Origin: Isoetes taiwanensis
Taxonomy: Eukaryota; Streptophyta; Lycopodiopsida; Isoetales; Isoetaceae
DNA: 64,000 nt
Assembly (NCBI GenBank): GCA_021234155.1
Contig: JAJEKV010000059.1
Span: 5,999,215-6,063,214, forward strand
Direction: 5' to 3'
Of this stretch, positions 1 to 12,316 are shown in pieces. How positions within the stretch are numbered: the first letter of the stretch is position 1; the number at the start of each line of letters is the position of its first letter. The notes under the pieces are model-generated. The model was not told the origin of the DNA. It saw only the letters and a program-made list of their open reading frames with translations, and did not search any database. Both the position numbers and the translations under genes were made by a program.

Positions 1-540
1 GGATGTCTCAGGGGCCTCCCCATGCCCCAAACGGAGCGTGGGCAACCTCTCAGGGCCACCCAAAATCAAGAACCGAGGGTCTAAAACAATGGACTCAAAA
101 TGTTTTTTACCCTCGGGGACTAAGTCAGGCAGAAGACCACCCTTCCAAGAAGCACCAAAGTAGCCTGCGTCCAACACGTCAGAAAAAAGTCAATTGGCCT
201 AGGAGGTGGGCGAATATTTGCCATGTAGAGGGTTCGTGTTTCTTTCCGGCAAAATGAACCATGTAACTTGGTCCCCGGGGTAGCTTCACCATTTCAGGAG
301 ACATGGCTTAAGTCGAATCATTCCTAGCCTTTGGATGCCCTCAACGCTTCAAAACACTTGGTCACATGTATGTCAACTTCGCGAGTCCGGGTCTTTGGTA
401 TTCTCCTTCTTGAATCTTTGAGGGGCCTCAAGGTGGTTGAACCCAATGGATTCTTGTTCTCGGATAGGAAAATTGAGCTTCGAGGGGGAGGGTACGGACC
501 CCCCGCGAGGAGTGTCGGACAGGAAAGGTCCGACCCGACA
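1..540. repeat. Diverged flank of the 820-bp satellite
   Basis: Begins with a diverged form of the satellite landmark (GGGCCTCC then CATGCCCCA near 10-30) and shares other words with the array further on, such as the segment around AGAAGACCACCC at 131-145. No convincing gene is seen; the short reading frames here lack any recognisable motif and overlap one another on both strands. Confidence 0.45.
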
Positions 541-1055
541 GCGGACACCTTGGCATGTTTGAGCCCTGGGTGGCAATTTGAGCCCACGTGGCATGTTTGG
601 AGCCCACCTTGGCATGTGTTTGAGCCTAAGTGGGTCGTTTTGGACACACCTTGGCATGTTTGAGCATGGAGGGTGGCATGTTGGACCTCCTAGGTGAGGT
701 TGGAGCCACCTTGGCATGTTTTGAAGCCTAGGTGGTGGAACTTGAGCCACCTAGAATAATTGGAGCCTAGTTGGCGTATTTGGGCCAACGTGGCATATTT
801 GAGCACCCGGCTAAGTTGGAGCATAGGTGGCTAAATGTTGGAGCCCGGCGTGGCATGTTTGAGCATGTTGGCCTAGGTGGCATGTTTGAGCCACTTGGCA
901 TGTTTGAGCCTAGGTGGCACGTTAGAGTCACCACTTGGCGGGGAGCCACCTTGGCATGTTGGAGACCACATGGATTTTTGAACCCTATGTGGCATGTTTA
1001 TGAATTTGGCATAATTTTGAGCCACCTCGGCATGTTTGAGCACGTTGGAAAAAAG
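540..1055. repeat. 24-bp minisatellite, block 1
   Basis: Irregular head-to-tail copies of a ~24-bp motif built from GGCATGTTTGAGCC and GGCATGTTGGAGCC joined by CACCTT or TAGGTG. The alternation makes GCCACCTTGGC and GCCTAGGTGGC partly self-complementary. Copies vary in length and sequence. The same motif returns at 4556-5112 on the far side of the 820-bp array. Confidence 0.85.
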
Positions 1056-1379
1056 GTGAAATGTGGTCGGGGATTGAAGGGGAGTCTACGGAAAGCATTT
1101 GCACGGGAATGGACCCTATCTCGGAGGCATGGTCCCGAGGCTTAGCATACCGCAGGGAACTCCATGCAAAGTTCCGATATGTGAGCGTTCTTTCTTCTCG
1201 CTGGAGATGTAAACCTAAGCAAACCCTAGGGTTTGATAGGGTTGTAGGGGATCTTGATGACCCGGAGGGCCTGAGGATGCGTGGAATATCTTGGATTACC
1301 CTCATGGCGGGAGGGAGCCAAATTTCCGGTCGAGGGCATACCTTTGGAGACTCCCTTCACAAGCCCCTTTCGGCTCCGG

Positions 1380-4300
1380 GGATGGACCCGGAACATCCCA
1401 TTACCTAGGGGACCCATCTCCGGGCATGGTGAAGACCACCCCCTCGAGAGAACTCCATGCAAAGTTTCGGTGGTTTAGTCACACTTGTAGTCAATTTGGC
1501 ATGGAGATGTAATCTTTGAAACCCCTAGTGGGGGTAGTGATTGATTCGTCAAAGAGGGAACTTGTCCCCTAGGGTAATTTCGGCGTTCGGATGATGTGGA
1601 GAGGTCGGATCGCCAATCCGGGGCCTCCTCCATGCCCCAAAATAAAAGCGATGGTCTAAACCTTGTCGGAGACCCAGCGGTGGCCATCCCAATCAAAAAT
1701 CGAGGGTCTAAAAGCTCACCCGGAAATCTGGGGATTTTCCTATGCGCTCGGGGGCCACTTGGCCAAGCCAGCTGGCTGAAAACCAGGATTTTTCCGCCCC
1801 ATGCATTAATTATGAATTTCCGGACATAAACACAAAAGAAAAGCCTGGATAAAATCGGGTCTCGAAAAAAGGTGAAATCTTGGCGGGATATGCAACACAT
1901 GGCTGCCACGCATGAGAAAATGCACCGACAATAGAAACAAGCAAGAGGCATGAGGCGAGCTTCCGGCCAACCCCTTAGGAGGCCAGGGTCGTTAGTAACG
2001 CCCTCTTGAGGCAGTGGAGCTAGCTTTTCTTCTCAGGTGGTCACATGTATACCACCTAGCAGTCCTAGTGCTCCTATTGTCACTTCAATCTTCTACTGGG
2101 GGCCTGGGGATGAACCCCAAGTATCTTGTTCTTTAGGCTAGTCCAAGGCTGGGCCGAGGGACCTTTGGACCCCGGAGGCATGAAGCCCGGCTCACCAATG
2201 GACCGAGAAACATCCCCATTACCTAGGGGACCAAGTTTAGGTGGGCGGAAGACCACCCCCTCTCCAAGAAGCGCCAAAGTAGGTGGTTTTTACACACTTG
2301 GAGTCAATTGGTATGGAGGTGGATCTTTGAATACCTCTAGTGAGGGGTAAGTGATTGATCCACAGGAAAACTCGGTAGTGGAACTTGTCCCCTAGGGTAA
2401 TTTTTCAGTTGACGTGGCAGGTCGGATCATGCCATGGGGGCCTCCTCCATGCCCCAAAATCAAAAGCGTGGTCTAAACCTGTCAAGGCCAGCGGTGGCCA
2501 TCCCAATCAAAAAAATCGAGGGGTCTAAAACTCATCCCAAAAATACAGGGATTTTCCTATACTATCGGGGCCACTTGGCAAGCCAGCTGGCTGAAAACCA
2601 GGATTTTTCCCGCCCCCATGCATTAATTATGAATTTCGGACATAAACACAAAAAAGCCTGGATAAAATTAGGGGTCTCGAAAAAGGTGAAATCTTGGCGG
2701 GGATGTGCAACATGGCTGCAAAAAAAATGCACCGGCAATAGAAGCACAAGCATAGGCATGAGGGCGAGCTTCGGGCCAACCCCTTCGGGAGACCAGGATT
2801 ACATTAGCGTCCTACTAGGTAGTGGAGCTAGCTTTGCTTCTCCGGTGGTCACATGTATACCACCTAGCAGTCCTAGTGCTGCTATTCTCACTTCAATCTT
2901 CTACGAGGGGCCTCGGGGTGAACCCCAAGTATCTTGTTCTCATGAGGCTAGTCAAGATGGGGCAGAGTGGGGCGGGCTGGACCCCCCACTCAGGAGCAGA
3001 GAACTGGCTCGCCAATGGACCGGGAACATCCCCATTACCTAGGGGACCAAGTTTAGGTGGGCAGAAGACCACCCCCTCTCAAAAGCGCCAAAGTAGGTGG
3101 TTTACTACACACTTGTAGTCAATTGGCATGGAGGTGGATCTTTGAATACCTCCTAGTGAGGGGTAAGTGATTGATCCCACAGGGAAAACTTCGTAGGTGG
3201 AACTTGTCCCCTAGGGTAATTTCGGCCCGTTCAGGAGGACCTTGGCGGAGTCGGATCCAATGGGGGCCTCCTCCATGCCCCAAAATCAGCGTGGTCTAAA
3301 CCTTGTCGGGGCCACCGGCGGCCATCCCAATAAAAAATCGAGGGTCTAAAACTCATCCAGAAAATCTGGGGATTTTCCTATACTCGAGGCCCTTGGCAAA
3401 CCAACTGGCTGAAAACCGGGGATTTTTCCTGCCCCATGCATTAATTATGAATTTCAGAGACATAAACACAAAGAAAAGCCTGAGGATAAAATTGGGTCTC
3501 GAAAAAAGGTGAAATCTTGGCGGGGATGTGCTGACATATTGTTGCCTGCATAAAAATGCACCGGCAATAGAAGCATAGCGGAGGCATGGGGCGAGCTTAG
3601 GGCCAACCCTTACGGAGACCAGGGTCCGTGCGTCCTACTAGGTAGTGGAGCTAGCTTTGCTTCTCAGGTGGTCACATGTATACCACCTAGCAGTCCTAGT
3701 CTTTGCTATTCTCACTTCAATCTTCTACCGGGGCCTCGGGGTGAACCCCAAGTATCTTGTTCTCGTAGGCTAGTCCAAGGCTGGGAGGGAGGGCTGGACC
3801 CCCACTCGGGAACAGAGGCTGGCTCCGCCAATGGACCCGGAACATCCCATTACCTAGGGGACCAAGTTTCGTGGTGAAGACCACCCCTCTCCAAAAGCGC
3901 CAAAGTAAATTGGGTTTACTACACACTTGTAGTCAATTTGGCATGGAGGTGGATCTTTGAATACCTCCTAGTGAGGGGTAAGTGATTGATCCACAGGAAA
4001 ACTTCGCCCGTGGAACTTGTCCCTAGGGTAATTTAAGCCGTTCGGACGGACGGCCGAGTCGGATCCTGTCAATGGGGCCTCCTCCATGCCCCAAAATCGA
4101 AAGCGTGGTCTAAACCTTGTCGAGGCCTTGGTGACCATCCCAATAAAAATCGGGGTCTAAAACTCATCCAGAATCTGGGGATTTTCCTATACTCGAGGGC
4201 CACTTGGCAAGCCAGCTGGCTGAAAACCAGGATTTTTCCTGCCCCATGCATTAATTATGAATTTCCAGCGGCATAAACACAAAAGCCGCAGGATAAAAAT

Positions 4301-4380
4301 CGGGTCTCGAAAAAGGTGAAATCTTGGCGGGGATAATGCGACATGGTGGCTGCATGCCAAAGAAAATGCACCAGCATATA
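1380..4380. repeat. Tandem array of ~820-bp units
   Basis: The landmark GGGCCTCCTCCATGCCCC occurs at about 1621, 2438, 3264 and 4075, giving spacings of 817, 826 and 811. Other words recur at the same spacing, for example CATGCATTAATTATGAATTT and GGTGAAATCTTGGCGGG. Units differ by many small indels and by substitutions that often fall in C/G-rich words. No reading frame is conserved between units, so the array is non-coding satellite-like DNA. The stretch 1056-1380 joins the minisatellite to the array and holds nothing recognised. Confidence 0.85.
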
Positions 4381-4555
4381 TACCTTTCGGAGACTCCCCT
4401 TCACAAGAAAGGGCCGCCGTCGAGGTGCTGCCGGTGTTTTGACACATCAAGGTCCATGTCACCATCATCTAGCCATGTCACCTAAAATTTGCCAACATCA
4501 CCCAATGAAAAAGACCAAAGATGGACATCTTTGGTTTTAACCTAGTCAAAACTTG
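4381..4555. other. Array-minisatellite junction, no gene
   Basis: Unique-looking sequence in which the last 820-bp unit breaks off near ATGCACCAGCATA. No gene or regulatory motif is supported. Confidence 0.5.
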
Positions 4556-5112
4556 ACCTTGCTTACTTGGCATGCCATGTCACCACTTGGGGTGCCTAGG
4601 TGGCATGCTTGAGACTAGGTGGCATGCATGAGCCACCTTGGCATGTTGGAGCCTGCATGGCATGTTGGAGCCACCTTGGCATGTTTGAGCCTAGGTGGCA
4701 TGTTTGGCGAAACCACCTTGGCATGTTGGAGCCGCATGTTTGGCATTATGGAGTCCCGTGGCATGTTTGAGCCACCTTGGCATGTTGGAGCCTAGGTGGC
4801 ATGTTTGAGCCACCTTGGCATGTTGGAGCCCTAAGTGAGCTGCATGGCATGTTTGAGCCTATGTGGCATGTTTGAGCCACCTAGGAATGTTGGAGCCCTA
4901 GGTGGCATGTTGGAGCTGCGTGGCATATTTGAGCCACCTTGGCAAGTTGGAGCATAGGTGGCATGTTGGACTGCGTGGCATGTTTGAGCACGTTGGAGCC
5001 TAGGTGGCATGTTTAAGCCATTTTGTCATGTTGGAGCCTAGGTGGCATGTTTGAGCCACCTTGGCATGTTTGAGCCTAGGTGGCATGTTAAGAGCCACCT
5101 TGGCATGTTGGT
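4556..5112. repeat. 24-bp minisatellite, block 2
   Basis: Same motif as block 1 (GGCATGTTTGAGCC alternating with GGCATGTTGGAGCC), about 20 copies. Its presence on both sides of the 820-bp array suggests that satellite and minisatellite belong to one larger repeat. Confidence 0.85.
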
Positions 5113-5129
5113 GCCCGTTATGCAAAAAT

Positions 5130-5700
5130 AGGTGTTAAGTAATTGAAGTAGTTGGAAGTAACTTGTGTTACATGGAATACTAGTATAAGAACATGTGATG
5201 GGTGCCGTGCATCACATGTAGCAAATCAAGTACTCTGTCCTACCACTATAAAGGGCAGGTGATATGGAAGGATAGGACATGTGAGAATCAAGTACTCTTT
5301 CCTACTTCTATAAAGACATGTGAGAATAGAAGTATTACACATGTAAGTAATTCATGTATTCTTTCCTACAATGCCTTAGCAAATAAAAGTACTTCTGTCC
5401 TACTACTATAAAGACATGTGACATGGAAGCATATGACATGTAGAGAATCAAGTATTCTTTCAGGCTTCTATAAAGACATGTGACAATAGAAGTATTACAC
5501 GTGTCGTAATTCATGTATTCTTTCCTACAATGCCTTAGCAAATAAAGTAATCTGTCCTACTACTATAAAGACATGTGAATGGAAGTATGGGACATGTAGA
5601 GAATCAAATATTCTTTCCTACATCTATAAAGACATGTGACAATAGAATTATTAGACATGTAGAAATTCAAGTACTCTTTTCTCGATTGGATTGTATTATA
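5130..5700. repeat. ~159-bp tandem repeat
   Basis: The word ACTATAAAG.CA.GTGA recurs near 5245, 5404 and 5563, a spacing of 159. A second sub-word, TCTATAAAGACATGTGA, recurs near 5308, 5465 and 5621 with the same spacing. Just over three copies are visible. No gene is present. Confidence 0.8.
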
Positions 5701-6640
5701 AAATGACATGTCGAGGAATAGAAGAAACTACAAAACAACGGTGGATGTTTTAGTCCCTTTGAAAAAAGAACACCATTATCGAACAAAACCATACCTTCAC
5801 AAATCCACATGTAGGATTCTTTGAAAACAGGACATGTAGACCTACCAAAATTGATGTTTTCAACAGTGGACCAAAAACCGGGGTGAGTGTGAAACTTCAC
5901 GAAACGCAAGCATCCTGCTTAAGCCATGGGCCTTGGCATAACCCTTCCACCAAATCGTCTTTGCTCCCTTGGGTTGGTACATTTGCCACCCTGCCTTTAT
6001 CCTTGTCCTTCATACCATACATGGAAAAAATTAGTGGCTATTAATAGCCAAATGGCGATTTTTTACGGGGTTTAGACAATTTTTGTGGCGAATTTTATGA
6101 AGGGGATTTCATCTAAAAAAAAAAAAAATAGCCATAGTTAAAACAAGTACTACCTTATTTTTTTAGGATTCGCCAAACTATTTTCCCCCCTTTTACCGTT
6201 AAAGGGGATTAATACCTCTTTATATTACAATATTTATACATTAAATCATAAATAGCCAAACAAAATGAATTCTTATTATAGACTTTTACACATCCTCATT
6301 GGTGATATAGTTTTTCAAACTATGAATTTCTAATACATATACCATATATGCATCTTGAGAGGTCCAATATCCCTCTAGATGCCGAATTGGTTGCATAATA
6401 TGCGGGTTAGAGATAAGTGCAATTTGATCACCATATCTAGAAGGTGTTGTTGCATGGAATGTAGTTAGGACTATGGATGTTATAAAGCTATGTTGTGAGC
6501 TTATGTTACATAATTCAAAAGTTTCATCCAAGTCCAAATATATATAAATGTAATAATAATAATAACTTTAGCCAAATATATATCATAAAATCTTGTAAAA
6601 TTTTGAAAAAATAGCCAAACCATTTTTTATGAAAAAATAT
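5701..6640. other. AT-rich stretch without a gene
   Basis: AT-rich DNA with an A14 run near 6116 and scattered TAGCCA/TGGCTA words. The reading frames on either strand are short and show no recognisable motif. Confidence 0.5.
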
Positions 6641-6679
6641 ATAGTATGCTTAATTTTTTTCCACGATACCATAAGGCGT

Positions 6680-8815
6680 TGCCATATTCACTCATCTCAT
6701 CGAGCCGGACCTCTGCCTCCATGCATTTTGTTTCTGGGGGAGGTGCTCGAGCTTCACGGCCTTCCAAACATTTCCCAATCACGAGAGTCTACCTTCTTAC
6801 GGTGGTCAGGAGGCTCTTGTGTCCCTTTGTCGTCCATCTGTGGTATCCCTCGCCTTCCATCGTGGTGTCCCTCGCCTTCCATCCCTCTGAGGTCTGGGCT
6901 GCTCTTCCTCGGTCGGGTCAAATCTGAGCTTGAGTAGGGAGGATTCGGTGGGGGACCTCCTTCTCTTGCTCCTCTTCTTGTCCCTTCTGTTTCAGAGTGA
7001 TGCTTGTGGCTTGGCCCGAGCATTGCCCTCTTAACCTACTCCTGTTTGTGCGGCCAGGAGAGCCTTTATCTGCTCAAGGTCCGTCATTTTTTCTTCCATA
7101 TGGTCTCGGCGTTGTCGTTCCCGAGCCTAGGCCTCTAGTTTGCATACACAAGTAGGTCATGGCCTTATGGTTAGCTTTATTTATTCTCTTGCATTATATA
7201 TGTTTGTTGGTATGGTTGTGGAGCAAAATACATCAACAAAACATTTAAAAGTGCAAAAGAAATTATATTTATATTATATAATATCCTAATACAAAAACCC
7301 AGGGATCAAGAATCTAACTATTCTTGGAATGCCCGGTATGATGGATTATCCTCTAGGAACTTCTTCACTTAATTTGTTCCCCTTGAATGACCTAAGTTCC
7401 TAAGGGCGTTGATTGAAGATCCCCTACAAGGCTCTCGCCAAATCTTCTATCCCGGAGGTATGGCGTGATCCTTGCCGGTCTTCCACTGCCCGTCTGTAAG
7501 GTATGGCAAAGTAAAAATGTGAGTGCTATGGCTCTCTTCACGGGGCGGCATACCGATTGTTGGGAGCTAGCCCAGAGCATGCCAAACAAAGCACGAGGCG
7601 CGATTAGCATCGATACTCCTTCCTGCAGCCCACGGGGGTGAATTTGCGGTGGATTACGCTATTCTTCCGATCCATCGGCCGGGGAAGGTAATACCACAGA
7701 CGACATGTCGTTGTGTGGCGAATCTTCACCTCCTCGGCGCCAACTGCGTAATGCGCTTTGCATAGTCGCCGACCTCCAGGTGGTGAGCTCCCTGTAATCT
7801 CTAGCGTTGGCTGAAGCTTCGCTTTGGTCGAACTTCGCCCCTCTTCTCTGCGGGGAGGTGCTGTAGAAGAACTTGCTTGGATTAAAATGTTTGAGGTCTT
7901 GTGGCGGATCCCCATCTGTTTCTGGCGAGGAACTCCTCTTCCGTCGGCGATTCCCGGCGCCTCCATAATCTGCGATATTCTTTGTAGGCTTGCATATCGG
8001 AGGTGGACTCTCCACGTGTAAGTGTCGGCTTCCCTTACTTGGGTGGAAAGTCGGGAGTTCCTCGGACGATGAAGTCGTCAGTGCATTTTCTGGAGCTGGT
8101 GCGGCAGCTCGTCAGTCGATACTCTCTTTCCACGCTTTCAGGAAGGTTCGGATGTAAGCTTAAGAAGCGGTACTCTTAAGCCCTCTCACGGATGATGGGG
8201 GCTAGGCTTGTGATGCCCGACCCAATGGGTGGCGATCACGAGGAGTTTGCGGCTTCTTCGAATTCTGCAATTCTGATTACGCTGGCCATTTGCTCTTCCG
8301 CTGGGTCGAGCTCGACGTAGTCCTCATCTTCTTCCTCTGATTCTTCGTCTCCTTCTCTTCCTTCTTGCTCTGATTACGTCTTGTGAAAAGGCATTTGTTA
8401 TACTAGCTTTGTGGCTAATGGGTCCCGTCCATGGGGGGATGGAGGTTTCTCCCATGGGGTTCTAAAACGCGGTGGGTAAGAAAAATGGCTAAAAAGCGGC
8501 GTTGGCGGAAAAGTACTTGGTCTGTTGACAATCGGGACCATTGGCTCGGTATCTTGGCGGGGCCTTGTTTGTGAGTACTTGGCAATGTTTGGAACATCGC
8601 CTAATGCTGCTTTGAAGGGATTGCCTAGGAACAAAGTAGCTGGCCCTACCCTAAGCTTGGAATTGAGACGGGGACTACGCTATATCTTTGGGGTTGCGTG
8701 CAAGGTTGCTTGGACATCTATCTCTTTCAGGAAGACTTCGGAAAATCTCATTGGCGTCGCCTCGGCGGCATGAGTATTGTATTTGTACCATCGCTTGAAA
8801 TCGAGAGGTTGCCAT
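6680..8815 (-). pseudogene. Decayed gag-like coding region
   Basis: Read on the minus strand, one frame stays protein-like from about 8901 to 8235 with four scattered stop codons: a basic-aromatic start (WYKYNTHAAEATPMRF), a middle part (GNPFKAALGDVPNIAKY) and a very acidic tail (EESEEEDEDYVELDPAEEQ). A second frame is open from 8015 to 7392 with a single stop (DYRELTTWRSATMQSALRS). A third stretch near 7110-7030 reads as a charged helix (HMEEKMTDLEQIKALLAAQ). The acidic, then basic, then helical order suggests a retroelement gag-type protein, but no zinc knuckle, protease or polymerase motif is seen. The nearest standard start is an ATG at 8815, which is in another frame, so the true start is unclear. 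It could equally be a decayed host gene with introns. Confidence 0.4.
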
Positions 8816-8930
8816 GAATCTAGCGAGGAAGAGACTAACAAGCGGATGCAAGAGAGCCTCGAGGGGAGGCTGGGAAATCGGCTAAGGGGACAGGGGAGCA
8901 AACTCGTAGGGTGCTACGTGAAATGGGGAC

Positions 8931-8940
8931 CTATTTATAG
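8931..8940 (-). promoter_or_regulatory. TATA box upstream of the gag-like region
   Basis: The minus strand reads CTATAAATAG, a perfect plant TATA box, about 115 bp before the ATG at 8815 of the minus-strand coding remnant. Position and orientation fit a Pol II promoter. One short motif alone is weak evidence. Confidence 0.45.
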
Positions 8941-9136
8941 AAAAGGGGAAAGCCTAATTTTTGGGTGACTTGGAAAATTCTTGGGGTTGGGCCATTCTAG
9001 CCTATATTGAGGTCTAAATGGGAATTGGAAGACTAATTTAAGGGTTTGAGCATTTGGATTACCTAAAGATCCTAACACAACAAGTTGGAGATCATTTGGA
9101 CAAGTTATGGAGAAAAAGAAATGGTAGGAGGTCTCT

Positions 9137-9402
9137 GCGTGGCGCCCTCGTTCAAAAGCTGGACTTTAGTTTCTTGACCCGGTAGCGGCGTGTGAGACAT
9201 CGATCCATTTTGATCAAAACATGTCAATTTGGGTAAACTAAGGGTGTAAGGATGCCGGACTCATCAAATTAAGTAGAATCGACCCCTTACTTGGTCAATT
9301 TGGAATTTGTTTTGGGCAATTTTGGGCAAGGTCTCACCGCGTGGCGCCTCGTGCAAAAGCTGGACTTTAGTTTCTTGACCCGGTAGCGGCGTGTGAGACA
9401 TC
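9137..9402. repeat. Direct repeat, ~65 bp, spacing 203
   Basis: A segment containing AAAAGCTGGACTTTAGTTTC and ending GGCGTGTGAGACATC occurs at about 9137-9205 and again at 9340-9402. No gene is seen in 8970-9490. Confidence 0.75.
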
Positions 9403-9493
9403 ACTTTTTGGTCTAGAAATGTGCTATTTTACTAAAAAAAAGCTACTACTTGCTAGCTTGTCCTAATTAAGCAAGATTGGACACATAAACTAC

Positions 9494-9742
9494 TCAAAAT
9501 TGTTTTATATTACAAAATTTTTTATTATTTACAAAATGTTTATTTGGGATCTCCTTAATTAAGCTAGCTAATTGCATGTCCTTCCTCATGGCGTTACTCG
9601 GCTTTGCATGAGCGATGCAAGCTGTCAAGTCTTCAAAATGTTGCACTATCCTCTGCTCAGCCGCTTCCTGCAGTGCCACTATTAACACTCCTACACTAGC
9701 AGATCCAATTGCTACAATCGGGACTTTGAAGTCTTTGGCCAA
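9494..9742 (-). CDS. Possible coding fragment, unknown
   Basis: An 82-codon open frame on the minus strand has balanced composition: a hydrophobic stretch (VPIVAIGSASVGVLIVAL) followed by an amphipathic charged region (EAAEQRIVQHFEDL). Its first codon is TTG, so it is not a complete gene as it stands; it could be an exon or a remnant. No family is recognised, and chance is possible in DNA of this composition. Confidence 0.2.
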   Translation of the reverse strand: MAKDFKVPIVAIGSASVGVLIVALQEAAEQRIVQHFEDLTACIAHAKPSNAMRKDMQLASLIKEIPNKHFVNNKKFCNIKQF

Positions 9743-9788
9743 TCATTTACCGGATGGAATTGATAAGATGGTAGATAGTGGGTGTATA

Positions 9789-10147
9789 CCATTACATTAC
9801 GCGCATTAAAATTAAATTCCCCTTAAACCCCCTTTTGTTTGGGTGCATATTCACACGGGGGTGACTCAGAGACAGCGAGGCATTGGATAGGCATATTCAC
9901 CTTATTCCTTAATCTACACAGTACACAAAATTCCTCGTTTGTGGGGTATGGATGTATAGAAATTATGATCTTGTATAACAAGATTTGCAAAATACTATAA
10001 GATTTCAAGCAATATACTATATGGTGTTGATTTTGTACATGCAATACATAATTAAAAGGGCTCTCGTGCCCTCGTCACCCCGTGTGAATATGCACCCAAA
10101 CAAAGGGGTTTAAGGGGAATTTAATTTTAATGCGTGTAATGTAATGG
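9789..10147. mobile_element. MITE with ~75-bp terminal inverted repeats
   Basis: The left end (CCATTACATTACGCGCATTA, continuing through TTTGTTTGGGTGCATATTC) is repeated in reverse complement at the right end, finishing at 10147. Total length is about 359 bp and the middle is AT-rich and non-coding. Flanks are similar (TGTATA and TGTTATA) but do not form a clean target-site duplication, so the superfamily is unassigned. Confidence 0.75.
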
Positions 10148-12300
10148 TTTGTGTTATAGGTTAAAAATTTTTTGCCGGGGCAATGAAAAGTATCTATGAT
10201 TGTTATTGTACATTGCTATAGGTTCTTGTGCCTAAGGCGATTGTGCTCCCTGGACTATATCTCTAAAAGAGTGGTTTCAAGCGAAGAGCAAACAAATCAT
10301 GTGAAACCTAAATATTTCAGTCTAAATATTTTGAAAGGGAATAAAAACATGCCTCAACCATACGCTACAACTAATACAAGGCTTGCATTAAAGTCGTCAA
10401 ATTTTGCAAAAAGGATGTAGACCAAGCTAACGGATAATACACATAATAAATATGTAGGAAAATCTTAGTTGAAGAAACATGTCAGGAAATAGGTATGCAT
10501 ACAAATGGCATGCATACAAATTGCGAGCTAAATTCTCGAGAACATATCCAAATGAAATGGATTGTAATGGATATAGATCAAAAACCTTCATGGTGAAGAT
10601 ATGCCCGAGCGAGAAACCAAAGAATAGATGCACCAACTGAAATGGCCAAAAAGATAAGACCAAGGAAGCTTACGATTCATAAGTGAAACCAATCTGCTGG
10701 CTATTAGGTCTTCTTTAACAATCTAATAACAATCGATGTGTGGCATCTCACGAAGATGTTGGCAACTCAACACATTCTTGAAATCTCGGTGACAAAGTGA
10801 GCTTGGGACAATTTTTCGTCATCCTAAATCATGCATGTGTCGGTGGCATTAAGCCATTGATCGCAATTCATTAAAGACCTTTGTGCCATGGCCTTGTAGG
10901 GCGTAATTAATTTGTGTTTATCATAGTAGATAATAGATGTCTGTTGAATAAAATACGTGCTTCAAACACGGTAAAAAGAACAAATATGGCTTAGGACATT
11001 TGCAAGCCTTCCATCGTTGTGCTTTTAAAAGTGCATCTTTGCTATGAAGCGAGAAAAACCCGGCGACAACTATTCCAATAGTTTTGATTTTGTGGCAAGG
11101 GATGAACAAAATCATCATTTTATGTCGGATTATGTCAATAAATAAAAAAAAGAAATAGTATCTTACCTGATTTTTGGAACCGAGAGCTTCGAGGAGGAAG
11201 AAGCGAGAAGGGGAGAATTTGAGGAAAAATCACGGCCATATCCTTACGCCATATCAGCGGTATAAGACTTACGTATGCTTTGAAATTATGTTTTCCACAA
11301 CCAACTTGCACTCCGGCTTAAAGCTTTTGTTTGCACGATACCGGGTTGAATGCAAGGCTCAAGAATAATACGCCAAATAATTCCTTGCATAGTTGAGAGA
11401 GTGCTCCAAGTCTTCCGCGAACGAGGAAGAAATTCCTTCTTTGCATACTTTCGAATTTTGGCGACATCGCTCTGCCAAAATCAAAGACCCAAATCAAAGA
11501 CCTGCTGGAAATCGCGAAGCACGGAAACAAGGCGAAATATGAGATATGGAAAATGCCTTGTTGGAAAACTGAGAAATCGACCCCTTGAGGAGGAATCGTA
11601 GGCAAAGGATTTGCTTAAGAATCTCATACTTTTTGCGAGAAACCATCAAGACTTGGTTCTTCTCTTGACTATGGCGGCCCCTACGGAACAATAGGGCCTT
11701 ATAATCACGAATATAGACCCAAATCAAAGACCACTATTTGGAAATGCGAGCCAGGAAAATAAGGCGAAATATGAGATATGGAAATCGACCCCCGAGGAAG
11801 AATCATAGGCAAAGGATTTTGCTTTCGAATTTTGGCGACATCGCTCTCGCCTTATGCGCAAAACCGAGGAAATACCTAAATGGCTTGACTAACCCTAAAA
11901 GTAACCGCGGCTCGAGCCTGCATGCACACCACTTCTAAATAAATCATAGAAATACAAAACAATGGGGATAAATTTTAAATAAACCATGGAAATAAAAATA
12001 AAACCACTGCTAAAAAGGGGTAAACCATTGAAGATATGGATTTCAAGAGAAAAATACAGGCGCACTCTAGAAGTCTTCTTGATTAGTATGCCTCATGAGA
12101 ATACCCCATCAAATCATATAAAAACCATAGCAAAAACCCGTACAAAAATACAAAAAATCCCCTGTTATTTTGCTACATATTGCTTGGTAATTTTTGTTGT
12201 GAGAAGCTTTTACCTTAAATAGTCTTGAGACAGCGCCAAACTTGGCATCGATCTGTCTTTGTCATTTGTGATGTCTCATGTCTCAAATTCTTATGGGGCA
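10148..12300. other. No gene; local imperfect duplications
   Basis: Mostly non-coding. Words around TTCGAATTTTGGCGACATCG recur at about 11451 and 11825, and GGCGAAATATGAGATATGGA recurs near 11532 and 11763, showing an old imperfect duplication. No reading frame with recognisable protein features is seen. Confidence 0.45.
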
Positions 12301-12316
12301 TAAAAGTACCTCTGTA

